Below are positions 1-11,468 of a stretch of DNA of 64,000 bases, piece by piece (position 1 is the first letter of the stretch; every line of letters begins with the position of its first letter). Under the pieces are notes generated by a model. The model ran no database searches and had not been told where the DNA came from. It saw nothing but the letters and a program-made list of their open reading frames with translations. Origin of the DNA: Cephalotus follicularis (Eukaryota > Streptophyta > Magnoliopsida > Oxalidales > Cephalotaceae); contig BDDD01001456.1 of the NCBI GenBank assembly GCA_001972305.1, positions 186,001-250,000 on the forward strand, read 5' to 3'. The translations under genes were made by a program, and so were the position numbers.

Positions 1-848
1 CCAAGGTTGAGGTGGACTGGAAATTAGATTTCCAGAGAGTCTACTAAAGGTCCTAGTAATAATAAGATATTTTAGCTATTGAGGTATTATCTAGGGTTGA
101 CACGTATCCTTACCCTAGACCTCAATCGGGGCCAAGTATGACAAGGGATTATAGTACACGCGAATCAATAACTTAAAAAGTCTCACGTTATGGTGGGGTG
201 TGATAAATTATGAGAAAATAAATTAGATTAATTTTTCATCTGGATAATATTGGATATTAGTCCGGTAGAATTTTATATAGGTCTGGGACTATTTACACTG
301 GCTTAAACGAACCCGAGGGGTATTTCAAAAATTTATGCTAACCACCACTATTAACCAAGATTTTAAAGGATCCCTACCCAATAATGATTTCTTCATAAAT
401 ATGTTGGACTTATTTAAGTCTTGGTGAAATTTATAAAATCAAATATTTGTTAGGTGGATTTTGCAATTTGTGGTGACACATTTGTTTGATCTTATTTAAT
501 CAATATTCGAAGGGATATGTGGTATCACTAAAATGAGTAGGACTCATTTAAGTAAGAGTTAGACTCAAATATTGACTAGCCTATCTAAGCGTCGACGCTT
601 TTTGGATAAGCGTCAATGGTTAGCCCCATCTAAGCCTCAATGCATTTTTAGAAAGGTGTCAACGTTTAGCCCGTCTAAGCGTCAGTGCTTTTGGGAAAGC
701 GCCGACGCTTAGTGCGTTAACATAGGTGCCTTAAGTGGGCACGCGGCGTGTGCACGATCTCTCTCTCCCACTCCCAGCGATTTTCTCTCATCAGAGTATT
801 AAGGGGAGCACTTTGGGATCATGGGAACACGTTTTGCTTAGAGGGAGA
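1..848 (+). repeat. Element A 5' LTR, left piece
   Basis: This stretch aligns closely with 39742-40586 of the 3' LTR of A, from the shared segment near 'tgaggtattatctaggg' to 'gggaacacgtttt'. It stops where the minus-strand LTR of D begins and the LTR resumes at about 16543. It carries a GTCGACG palindrome cluster at 587-710. Confidence 0.85.
587..710. repeat. GTCGACG palindrome cluster in A 5' LTR
   Basis: A perfect 14-bp palindrome AAGCGTCGACGCTT lies at 587-600. Decayed relatives follow at 608-621 (AAGCGTCAATGGTT), 677-690 (AAGCGTCAGTGCTT) and 697-710 (AAGCGCCGACGCTT). Spacing is irregular, about 20-45 bp. The same cluster is kept in the 3' LTR at 40326-40450. Confidence 0.85.
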
Positions 849-1544
849 TGTTTGGAACGAGCTTAGATGCAGCGGAAGAAACGCAACCAATTCGGACATT
901 AGGGTTTAGGGTATATTAATTTCAAATATCATCCCATTTATTAATCCCCAGGCAATAGGATGCCCTAATCAAAGTCTAAATTGTCCCAATAAATGCCAAA
1001 GAACCCTAATTAAACATTCAATCAAACACAAACCCCAAAACAAAGCATGGTGGATAATCGGGTTCATCATAGGGTTGCCATAAACCCTAGGAGAGTGGGC
1101 TAAAAATCGGCTCACAAGGTAAACACACAAACCCTAGCTAATATGCCCCAAAACATGAACCCTAGCTTCCCTAACCCTAAAGGTTGCTAGGTTCCCACCA
1201 AAGAAAGCAATGGAGGTTTGGCAAGGGTACACCCGCCCTAGTAACAACCCACTTACATGGAACCACAAAGGAAGAAGAGAAGAGATTCTTACCAAGGGTG
1301 AAGAGTCATTCCTTCAAGTCTAGCTCCCTCTACACTTTTATCCCAAGAACTCCAAGGATCCTCCTTAAGTAAAGGAAAAGGAAGATCAAGGGTTGAAGGC
1401 AAGATGTTTAACCTACACTAAATCATTCTAGGTAAAGATAAGATGCAGTGTACAAGTTATCTCCACCTATCATGAACTTTAAGGGGTGAAAAGAGGGTTG
1501 AAAATGGCTGCTCTTTGAACTATATGTTTTTGATATCGAAGCTT

Positions 1545-1602
1545 AGGCGTATGGCGTCAACGCGTACGCAAGGAGCAGAAAGAAGAGAGACATGGCTGGG
1601 AA

Positions 1603-1653
<51 letters not shown>

Positions 1654-1860
1654 TTATGGAAGGTTGGACCTCTTGTCCTTTTGTCATAAAGTATTTATAC
1701 TTTTTGACTTTTCTCATTAAATGCTCAAAGTCCACTCTCTGGCTTATTGAGTACACCTCTCTAACTCACCAACTCCATTGAAGTTGGTAAGTTCGTGTGT
1801 CAACCCTCTTGGCATCAACGCCATGCGTCTCATCCTATCTTGGCGTCAACGCCAACGATT
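1545..1860. repeat. GGCGTCAACGCC-type palindromes in D LTR (first part)
   Basis: GGCGTCAACGCG occurs near 1553, and 'ggcatcaacgcc' and 'ggcgtcaacgcc' lie at about 1809-1851. These are the GTCGAC core with CpG-to-TpG or CpA changes and GGC..GCC arms. The cluster continues at 13817-14072, beyond the inserted element B. Confidence 0.7.
1604..1647. repeat. (GA)n microsatellite in D LTR
   Basis: An uninterrupted GA run of about 22 units. Element I has the same locus in the opposite orientation as a shorter CT run near 57846-57862. The tract is therefore an ancestral part of this LTR family and has changed length. Confidence 0.9.
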
Positions 1861-1872
1861 AGATGAAACAGG

Positions 1873-4199
1873 AGTTAGAGTAGGGGTGTCCATGCATGCC
1901 ATGAGGTGGCTCTGCATAAATATATATGTATGTATGAGATACACTCCTTAACTGAAGATATCTCTTTAAGCCGCCGGGCGGCTGCATGTGTGTATATTAC
2001 ACTCTCTATTTATATAATCTAAATTCATTTTCGTGTTTTATAGTGCATATTCAATCAACAATGGCAACCCGCTATATGTATATCCCAAACCATCTTAAAT
2101 GGATCGGGTGATCACCATGTCATCCGAGTAAACATATAGTGCGGTGTCATTCGAGGGGTTGGATATCATGCCCGAGAGGTTATGAGAATGAGATCCTTAC
2201 TCCCTTCTGACAAAACGTTCCAAGTCATAGGTTCACTTTCTTAGGGCAATTGTTGAACCGTAAAGACTTGCTGTATTATGCTTGCACCCGGGTTTAGTGG
2301 AGGATGGATTATCTCATTACCATTTGGATTTATCCTAAAGCATAATGCGGGGTTCGTGCTAAGGAGCATGAGACTGAACAGACCCACCATAGGAAATCTA
2401 TTTGGAAAGTCATACCTATGTCAATAGGATTCCTATAGTCTCGGTAGTGTATAGTCTATGGTCACTGGTAGACCATTTGTGGAGCTACGTTGTATCATTA
2501 GACCTGAGCGGCTGGCATGCATTGTGTTGCAACTACTTGGCTTTGATTTTTGCCATCCCTAGCACTAGCCACGTGCTGGCAAAAGGGTTGTCTTTGGGCC
2601 TTGTGGGAGCTTCATTGAGATGTATGGGCGAGTTCGCAAAAATAGATCGTCACACCCGTATGAAGGGTGATCGACTCTATATTATTTATGTCCGTTAAGA
2701 CTCATAAAACCCTGATCAGGTATAGGCAGACTGGAAATGGGGTTTCTGGGGATGTTTGCCCAAAGTCTCAATGCGTACGTGAATTTATAGTTATCGCGAC
2801 TTTACCTAGGGGTGACATTATTCTGAGCCCTAGGTATCGGTCGGAGCCAAGTATGACATAGGATACATGACACATATGCCGATGACTGGATAAAGTACTG
2901 GTTTAACCGGATGTCGACTTATAGACGTAGTTGATTCTACGGATCGGGCCCGTGATGGCATTCACACCGGGGTCATTCTGATAGTCGGGGACTATCAGGG
3001 TGGTCGTACCAGAACTACTGGGATGTTCTGGGAAATCTATAGTCATGCCGGATTCAAACCGGGCTTTCGGGTCCCACATGATTATTGGAAAAGCGATGCA
3101 TGCTACACATGTGCTAGTTTGGCAGAAAATCTAGTTTTAAGTAGTATATATTAATTTTTCATTAGTGGTTTATTTATTTATTTAAGTTTACCACCGTATT
3201 GTCAAATTGATATATTAAGAGAAACCACAGTGGGATTATGTTTAACATACCTTGTGCGGCGTGCACATATGTAAAACAAGAGAGAAACAATTTTAATTAA
3301 ATAAAAGAGAAAACGACACATGGCAATTTGGATTTTTTTGGCCTTTTGTGTTGGGCATCTCGTGTATGCCAAAATAGCATGCCTGGTGTGCTAGCGGGCG
3401 AGAAAAGCACGCGTTGCGTGCGCCAGCACCTGGACGGCGCTTCCGGCGCGAGGAGTCGACGCCGCTGGTGTCGGTGGCCGGGGAAAGAGGCCGCCTTGCA
3501 TCTTTGGTAAGCCTCTCACTATTCTCTCCCCGTTTTTCTCTCCTCTCTATCTGTTTGACCGAGACGCGTTTTTGCATCTTCCCACTGCTGGCGATCCTAT
3601 TTTTGCCGGGCGGGTTGACTCGCCGTCGTCTGTTTGCCACGTTCCAGGCCGAGTCTCGCCGAGTCTCGGCCACCAGTGGCTTTATCGGGTGTTTGACGTC
3701 CACATATGTCGCCGCTGGTCAATGACGCATTGATTGAGTCGCACGGAGTCCGAGCTGAGTTTTTCGCCGCCGCTGTTCGCTGCCTTCCGGAGCGCTTCCC
3801 TGCGAGTCTCCTTCAAAAATGGGTTGAGCAGTTTTTTTTTAGTCCGTTGGTGTCTTGGTTGATTTTTTCGTGGACTGGCCAGAAACCGGCAATGGAGCTG
3901 GTAACCGGCAGTTGTTTCGGCAAGCGTGTAGTGGCAAAGTCACGGAGCCGCCAACTTTGGTATGGATCCTAATCTTATGTTTTTAATGTTTACCGAATTG
4001 GTTTCGGTTAAGTGGATGTATGCTTGACTTTTCATTTTCTTTGATTGAATATTTAACGAAGATTCTAGGCGCATAGATTTTGGTAGTAAGATGTAATTGT
4101 GACCTTGACTTCGTGTTTTGGTGGTTTTTGAAAATTTTAAATTATACACACTTGCATCCTAGACGCAAAATCGACCGGGACCCCTCCCGGGTTCCAACA
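1873..4199 (+). repeat. Element B 5' LTR
   Basis: Aligns along its length with 11469-13792. It ends in ..GGGTTCCAACA directly before the PBS. Its U3 part shares text with the LTRs of D, I, J and A (for example the 'gagaatgagatccttact' segment at 2183-2200), so these families are related. The R/U5 part from about 3360 is much richer in G+C and CpG than the rest. Confidence 0.9.
3360..3960. other. CpG-rich segment of B LTR with GAGTC/GACTC palindromes
   Basis: This stretch is dense in CpG and in short GAGTC-type palindromes, whereas the surrounding LTR is AT-rich. The string GCCGAGTCTCGCCGAGT lies at 3648-3664. The identical 17 bases occur in the 3' LTR of Gypsy element H at 50841-50857. Long open frames on both strands here (about 100-140 codons) follow from the base composition; I do not call them genes. 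The 3' LTR counterpart is at about 12950-13560. Confidence 0.65.
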
Positions 4200-4201
4200 A
4201 G

Positions 4202-4212
4202 TGGTATCAGAG
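4202..4212 (+). other. Element B primer-binding site
   Basis: TGGTATCAGAG starts two bases after the LTR end at 4199. It is complementary to the 3' end of plant initiator-Met tRNA, the standard Copia primer. Confidence 0.9.
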
Positions 4213-6360
4213 CGATCCGTTTTAATAGCAACTGGACTTCGATTTTAATTTTTGGTGACTTTTTTGGAATGATTAAAGTAGCTGAGATTCTAATTTAATT
4301 CACTTCCCATTGTTGTTTTATGAAATTAAGTTTTTCTTAAACCGGGGGAAACTAGATTTTAAATAATTTAGTGGGAGTTTTATTGGAATATCGGGAATCT
4401 TGGGATATTTCGATTGGTCATCGAAAATTGAAATTGCCTTTGTTTATTTATTTCTATTATGGATATAGATTTAAATGTCTTATGCATGATGGTAGGCAAT
4501 GGGATTGAACCTAGCTTTTTGTTTCTTTTGTGGATGGTTTAAATTGCTTTGTTTTCGTGTACTTTAGTTGGTCTGTAATATGCTAGCCTGCGAGCACCAT
4601 TTTTCCTTTTTTGTGTAATTCTCTCTCTCCCTCCATTTGTATTCTATTCTTTATTTTTAAATGTATTTTGTAAATTTCATTTTTGTAAATAAAAGAAGGG
4701 AAGAATCGCAAAGGAGCTTTAAGAGGGAGATCAAGGAAAATGCAAGACCAAGTGAAGGCCATGTATGCACGGTGCATTTTGTAATAAAGTAGTTTTAAAC
4801 AGTTCGCCTAGGAGACCGAGTGATCACATACACTCATGTGATCCCTCATAGATTTAATCCCTTGCCAGGCCATTTTTATTTCTATGTGGATCATAGGATG
4901 CATGAGATGGATGTTTACTTGTGCAAACAATCCAAACACGTCAAGCATAATAAGCCGTTCCAAATGGATTGGAAGATTAAATTGATTTAATAAACGACTT
5001 TGGTAATTTAAAAATTTGATGAGACCACAAATTCCTCTAATTGTGAAATAATAAGTCCATAAGGGGTGGGACACAAGGGTGTTCCATCGTTGGCCTTCCA
5101 CTCCTTTGTTTACTAGTATGGATACATTCGGGATAGCACTGCCTCAACAGAGGTCCCCAATATGACCATTTCTACTAAATTTCAGTGCTGGGGTAGCACT
5201 GGAAGGAAATAACTAAGTTTTGGTGTTCTGACTAGCCTCCTAGTGGATATCAAAACTGGTTAATTTCTTTGAGGGTTGTGGGTACGAACTTATACTGAGT
5301 TCATACTATTAGCACCGCCATAGTGGTGGATTGTATGGGTAGAAGGCCGAATGATGTATCGGATCTTGCATTTCAAGGGTGAGGCCCAAATTTAAATTGG
5401 CCTTTATAGCCTACCTATTTGGTATTATGGTTTGTCCTGCCCCTAGTGGAGACCATAATATGCGAAATAGATTCCGATCCCCACTAGGAAGCAGGTGCTT
5501 CCCGAATTCCACATGGAGGTGTGGGATACGATTAGAATAGTGGGAGGGGCCATAATTACTAAAGACCAAGAATTATGGTAACAACATGAAATTGAATGAT
5601 CTGTTAAATTACTCTCTTGCTTCTTCTAATAGGTTGTTAGATAACATATTCTATATACTCAAATGGCAGACATCACTATAATTTGGCATGTTTTATTTTT
5701 TCTTAAGCTAAACAATCCATGTTCTTTGAATTGTTACTCATGGTACTCACTAGCATGAGAGTTGCTCATGTTATGACTGAGATACCCCACATTAGAGATC
5801 AATGCATCTGACCATCACAAGGTCGGGGTGGCAAAGTGGTGGGACGACAATCATAGACCTCAATACATGGCGAGTGTTGCCTTGATGCCAAACTGGAAAA
5901 CGTTATGTATTTCTTCACAGACCTTATGTGAACTGTTGATACAACTTGAGGAGTTGTTTGGCACACAGTCAGTGACTGATAAGGTAGTTATGGACCACTC
6001 TGGATCAAAACAATTTGTGATACCTATTCATTCTTCTGGAACAACCTCAAGGAGAGGTGGATCGAGAGGATCCAGTTCCAAGGGCAAGGAGCCCATAAGG
6101 AATAAAGAAAAGAACCACTACTTGTGGTTGTGGATGCCATTCATTAGACGATTAAATAGCTTATTAAGGAGAAATCCTGCTTCTGTGTGGGAAGTTAGGA
6201 TACTGGGAGAGAAATTGCGAATAATTTCTTGCTTTCATTGCAGATGTTACCTTGGGGTTAGGTACCATCATATTTATTATATTCCACTTAGCTTACAATG
6301 TAAGTTCAATTAGGGTTGTGTACTCAAATTGTGAGACTAACATTTGTAACTCTTTGCAGG
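4213..6360 (+). pseudogene. Element B leader and gag remnant
   Basis: About 1.5 kb of non-coding leader is followed by weak remains of a Copia (UBN2-type) gag, around 5750-6110. The leader shares short landmarks with those of elements I and A, for example 'cctaggaga.caagtgatcac' (4807 versus 59104). The gag match is limited to segments such as 'LCELLIQLEELFGTQS' (translated near 5920-5970) and the serine/lysine-rich stretch that precedes the zinc knuckle in relatives. It is much shorter than a Copia gag and is broken. The stretch 6361-6760 shows no recognisable domain. Confidence 0.55.
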
Positions 6361-6769
6361 ATGCTAAGAGGAACTAGGCAACTGGGAGCTGAGGATGCAA
6401 TGGACCTATGACATGAAGATCGAAGATCTGCTTTTATGTTGTAGGATATTTTGATTTGAATATATATGTAAAGCAATGTGGCTTTTGTATATAGACTTAA
6501 CCTTTGTAAACATTGTTAAGAACTAACTGCTCTAAACTTTGATTAGCATATCCAATGTATATTTTGTAAAGCTGAGAGCTTTTTATTTATTACAAATGGA
6601 TAGTGGCTATTATTTTCTGGTTCTGTATCAGTCGGCATTGATTAACTAGATAATGGGTTTTAAAGTCTTAAATACTAATCAGACAATAGCACCAGCTATT
6701 GGGCAAGGAATTAATAATAAAAGACTATGAGAGATATGATATAAACCCTTCACAAGCTTTTGCATTGAT

Positions 6770-7316
6770 GATTAGGTCATTCTAGCAAGGCTGGATAAAC
6801 ACGCTTGGTTAAGGATGGACTTTTGGACATTCAGGACGGGGAGTCCCTTCCAACGTGTACATCATGTTTGATTGGTGTAATGACCAAATCTTCTTTTCTC
6901 CAAGACTGGAGAGAAGGTTGTGGACATATTGTAATATATCCATACTGATATTTGTGGTATAATGTCAGACAATGCACATGAAGGTTTTCACTACTTCATT
7001 ACCTTCATACTGTGATTCGTCACCGATTCGGTAAACGTTTCAGGTGAAACACAAATCTGAATCTTTTGAAAGAGTTAACAGATTTAGATATGAAGTAGAA
7101 ATGGAAATGGGTAAACCCCTTAAAGCATTACACTCTGATTGGGGAAGCGAATACCTATCTGCAGAATTCTTGGGTTATCTGAGAGATAACGAAATTCCCT
7201 CTCAATGGATCCTTTCTGGAACACCATACTATGATGATGTTTCCAAACGGAGGAAATTGGCATTGGTGATTACGTCAAATCCATTGTCTTTTATTCATCT
7301 TTTTATCTCCTTCTGG
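6770..7316 (+). pseudogene. Element B pre-integrase and integrase remnant, first part
   Basis: Translated pieces resemble the GAG-pre-integrase and integrase core of Copia. They match the text of element I at 60780-61320 ('VKDGLLDIQD'-like, then 'SESFERVNRFRYEVEMEMGK' and 'SDWGSEYLSAEFLGYLRDN'). The integrase text is cut at 7316 by solo LTR G and goes on at 9442. This is a fossil with multiple breaks. Confidence 0.75.
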
Positions 7317-7629
7317 TGTAAGGACTGGAAAATTTTGTTAAAATTATATGGAAATATGATTGCCATTGTTAAGGTTGGAAAATATTTTATGGGGCTCGTA
7401 ATATAACCCTAACGCTAGGGGGGTTCAGGGGTTCCGCTCCCCGGTGAGTGGACAGGGGGTCCCGCTGCCAGGACAGCGGGCAGGGGCTCGAGGGCAGTGC
7501 CCCCGGAAGAAAATTAAAACTTTCTATTTGTTTTGATCTGGAAATTTTGTTGAAGTCATTGTTATATGGTTGTTTTAAGAGTTGTATTGTGTGTTGTAAG
7601 CATGTTTGCGCGTCTTGGAACGTTGAAAG

Positions 7630-7946
7630 TGTCGACTGCCTATTTTAAAGCGTCGACAGTTTGGTGAAACGCCATAAAGTGTCGATGCCTATTTTAAAGC
7701 GTCGACAGTTTGGCTTTCTGTTGTGGACTCCGAATTTGTGTGTTAAAGCATCGACAGTTTGTTATAGTGTAATGGAGAATGCGGCGACGCTTTCAAGCGT
7801 TATTTTTCCTTTGTTACACGTCAACAGGCAGCGCTTAGAGGGCAAAGCGGCAGCACTTTGGGGCTTAAGCGGCAACGCCTTACTCATAACCTCCGACGCT
7901 TTGAGATTTTTTTTTGGAAATGACGGCGTCTTCTGTCGTTTAGCGC
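7630..7946. repeat. GTCGAC palindrome cluster in solo LTR G
   Basis: AAAGCGTCGACAGTTTGG occurs twice (near 7648 and 7698), with variants 'gtgtcgactgcc', 'gtcgatgcc', 'gcatcgacagtttg', 'gcgacgctttcaagcg' and 'tccgacgcttt'. The cluster lies upstream of the TATA-like box of this LTR. Confidence 0.8.
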
Positions 7947-8055
7947 GTTGATAATTTTAGTAAAAGACACGTGTCGACCAACGGGCAGACGAATTACCTG
8001 ATGGTGACAAGTGTCGCTTTGATGGAGAAAATCACAAATTTGAGGCGGATTTTTT

Positions 8056-8066
8056 TACCTATATAT
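8056..8066 (+). promoter_or_regulatory. Candidate TATA box of solo LTR G
   Basis: CCTATATATAG is followed within about 40 bp by purine-rich leader-like sequence. The position is plausible for the U3/R border of a 2.1-kb LTR. This rests on sequence pattern only. Confidence 0.4.
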
Positions 8067-9441
8067 AGCAGTAAAGACTGAGAAAGAGGGCAGTAAGAAT
8101 TGAGAGAGAGATTTCTTAGTCAGAGAGAAAGTTTAAAAAGAGAGAAGGAGAGTTTACTGATAGAGAAAGAAAGTTCTGCTAAGGATAGTGTAAAGAAGGA
8201 AAGGAGGATAAAAGCAAAGTAAGGATTCCTATTTTCTTAGTAAGGAAAAATCTTATTTTTGTCAAAGTATTTTAGTTTTTTGAAATATTGTATTTTCTGA
8301 TATTTTGTTATTGTTTTATTTACCAGTTAAAATTTACGAATTCGTTAAAATATTTACGTTAACTTTATTTACGAGTTTTAGCTTTCTAAATTCGTTGAGA
8401 TATTTACTTTAAATGTTAATACGTTAATTTTTATCATGCTTTATGTGTTCTGAAGTTCTGCCAATTTTTATATAATTATATTCTACTATTACGAAAGTTA
8501 TGATTTTACCGTTTGAAGTTATTGAGCTAATTTTTTTACGTTGTTTTATTTTTCGTCATGAAAGTTATGATTTTATTATTTTACTGTTTTACGTTGTTAT
8601 ATGTAAATTTAGTTTTACAAATGTTGTACGAATTTATTTTATGAATGATTTGAGCTGATCAGTCAAAGTATTTAAGAAAATGATTTATGAAAGGTGAAAA
8701 TGAAATGAACTGAGATGAACAACTACTGGATTGCGATCCAGGGAGGATTAATCTAGTAAAAGATTAATGTTATGAGTGGAGAGTGTTCGCGGACATGCAT
8801 GTGATGTAAGTTGGTGATCGGTGATGTGCACCTTGCCCCGGTGACTGGTTCAATTGGGTTATTTAAATTTATACAACCCCTCAGTTATTTATGAAAAGTT
8901 CTGATTCATGAGATATGAACAGAAAATGAATGTGATGATGTGTTTTATGAAAATGCTGGTTTTATAAATATTACCATAAAAATATATTTGAACAATGTTT
9001 TATTACGAATATACTTACTGAGCTATTTTGAGCTCACTCTTTTCAATGTTTTTGTAAAATTGTAGGGGATGCCTGATAGTGGAAAAGTTTCAAGATTTAA
9101 AGGAACTTAAGAAAGGAGTTTTAGAAGGAATCTGTATTATAATATAATGTGTTGTATATATTGATTTTGTTACGTTAATGTTTTTCCGCTGTAAATTGTA
9201 ATATAACCGCTCATGTTTAAGCATGACGATGTTAAGAAATGATTTCCTGTGACATATGGTAATATCAAATGTAAGTTCGAATTTAAAAATGTATGTATAT
9301 TTTGGGTTATGTAGCTTCAAATATGACATAGCATAGAAATGATTGAATGATTTAATAGTCACACCCCCACGTAACGCACCTCGATTCCTTGAGGCTCGAT
9401 TTGAGCATATAGTTAACTCGGATTTGGGACGTTACATCTGG

Positions 9442-11468
9442 GATTATGCGTTGCAGCGGCAACATAGATCCTAATCCGGATTCCTATGAAATTCGTCCCC
9501 TCCATATCTTTGAAGATATTAAATAGGAGGAAACCCAGCCTAAACCAAGAGGGTTAATGGATGTCCAGCTTTTGTAAGAAGGCGAAAACCTTCCAAGCTG
9601 GAGGCCTGAGCGGATCGTTTCCGGTTTTGTGGGATATCCTAAGAAGTGCTTAGGATTTCATTTCAACCATCCTAGAAAACAAATGATATTTGTTTCGCGT
9701 ACTGCGAAATTCCTTGAAAGGGGGATACCTGTTTACAGGAAGCAGTGGGAGTAAGGTATAGCTAAGTGAGTTATTATCTGGTAAAAGCCCGTAGGACGAT
9801 GAGGAATTAGAGATGGAACCCTCTAAAGAGAAGATTTGGGAAAGGATCTCAACCTGAGAAGGGGTCTCAGTAAGGCACTCCGTGTGAGAGGAGATCAGGC
9901 AAGATTTCAACAGCGTCTGAGAAATATGGTTTTCTCGCAAAAGGCACTGATAAATCTAAAGTCATCGATGATGACGAGCCTGTCATCTACAAAGGAACAG
10001 TGAAGAGCACTATTTTCTAGGCTTGGCTGGGAGTCATGAAATCTGAAATGGACGCCATATACATCAACCGAGTATGGAACATGGTTAATGCTCTCATAGG
10101 CGGGTTGCCCAATGGTTGCATATATATCTTTAAAAGGAAGATATGAGTTGATAGAAAAGGTTAAAACCTTTAAATCGTAATGATTAATTCCATTCGGATA
10201 ATTTGTAATTGCCACTCGTTATGGATATAACAAATGGCATATGGATGTCAAGATAACCTTGAAAAAGGACTATCTTGAAAAGGACATATTAATGTCCCAA
10301 ACCAAAGGGGTTTACATCCAAGGAACATTAGCGCAGAGTGTGTGCAAGCTCCTAAGGTCTGTGTATGACCTTAAGTCAAGCATCCGTAGCTGAAACATCT
10401 ATTTTTGATTTCATCAAAATGATGGTATGCCTTATGTCTACCGGAAATAGGATATCCTAGATATCAATTTCTTGGTAATATACATTGATAACATTCTACA
10501 CATTGGTAATGTTGTAGGTATGTTATAGTATAATTAACCGAGAACTTCTCCAAAAGGATTCGGGAGAGACTTCCTATGTTTTGAGAATGAAGATCTTAAG
10601 AGTAGATCAAGTAGGTTGTTCGGACTTTCCCAAACATAGTACATCAGCAGGGTGCTGATATAGTATGGACTTCTGAATTCCACGTTTGGCTTACTGCCAA
10701 TTAGCCAAGGAATTCATCTTTCCAAGAGGATGTTGAAAGAGACGTCAGAGGAAAGTGTTGCATGAGTAGGCTACGTTATGCTTCGACTAAAGGTTACATC
10801 ATGCAATATCATACTTAGTACTAGGCCTGACATCGTACAAGCCTAAGGGTCTGGCTAGTCGATTATCAGTTTAATCCCTGTGAGAGGCACTGGGAATTGT
10901 CAAAGAGATCTAAGAGTGACTCAAGATTTCTAATTGACATTTGGAGAAGATAGTGAATTGAATAAGAGTTATGTCAGCTCTGATTTCATCTGTGATCTAG
11001 ATGACCACGACATCATATCAGGATATGTGATTGTCCTAAACGAAGGTGTTGTGTGAGTTGCAAGAGTCTACAACAGTGGGATACTGTTGACTTAACCATA
11101 AATAAGAGTATGTTATAACCTATGATACTGAAAAGTTTCTGTTTGGTAGCGGAAGTTCACTGTGGAACTTTATGTAGTTTCATCTATCATTCGTCCAGTT
11201 GTGTAGAGTGATGACGATGGGGGGCCTTTGCACAGGTTATGGAACTCAGGTCTCATTACCGCTCTAAACTTAAGCAACGGTATGACTATATTATATGATT
11301 CACGAGATATTATATAGAGGAAACATTATCCTAGAGAGATTTGCGTCGATAGAAATTTTTGGCAGACCCACTGACCAATGCCATGAGCATTAGCAGTACT
11401 TAAGCGACCGCAGAAGTGCGATTGGCTTAGGCTAAAGGTATTCGTGGCTTGAGGGACAAGTGGGAGAT
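9442..11468 (+). pseudogene. Element B integrase end, reverse transcriptase and RNase H remnants
   Basis: Integrase text resumes after G. It is followed by reverse-transcriptase remnants (about 9990-10750, starting at a MKSEMDAIY..VWN block typical of Copia) and RNase H remnants (about 10780-11300). The order and spacing match the better-kept copies in A (37460-38850) and I (61880-62141). The block ends with the purine-rich AAGTGGGAGAT before the 3' LTR at 11469. It is a fossil with many breaks. Confidence 0.8.

Larger units (their letters stand above)
849..1872 (-). repeat. Element D 3' LTR, U5-side piece
   Basis: The reverse complement aligns with 57590-58564, the end of element I's 5' LTR. 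Shared landmarks are the (GA)n/(CT)n tract, the 'aaaccctaatg' telobox-like text and the CCAAACA/CCGAACA end. Many AAACCCTAG-type boxes occur at 1080-1180. On the right it is interrupted by element B at the duplicated site ACAGG (1868-1872). Confidence 0.8.
7317..9436 (+). mobile_element. Element G: solo LTR, Gypsy-type, inside B
   Basis: A 2120-bp unit starting TGTAAGGACTGG and ending GGGACGTTACA, flanked by a perfect TCTGG duplication (7312-7316 and 9437-9441). Both flanks read as B's integrase text, so the boundaries are firm. No coding domain, PBS or polypurine tract is present, which is what recombination between two LTRs leaves. A TATATATAG box at about 8058 followed by purine-rich text suggests the plus orientation. 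The TGTAA..TTACA ends fit Ty3/Gypsy, but with no inner domain the superfamily is inferred. Confidence 0.88.

Noticed and set aside
1075-1180. Interstitial telomere repeat
   Set aside because: The CCCTA boxes are scattered single units in LTR text, not a tandem TTTAGGG array.
9090-9362. 90-codon minus-strand frame in solo LTR G
   Set aside because: AT-rich, with no resemblance to any family, and inside an LTR; expected by chance.
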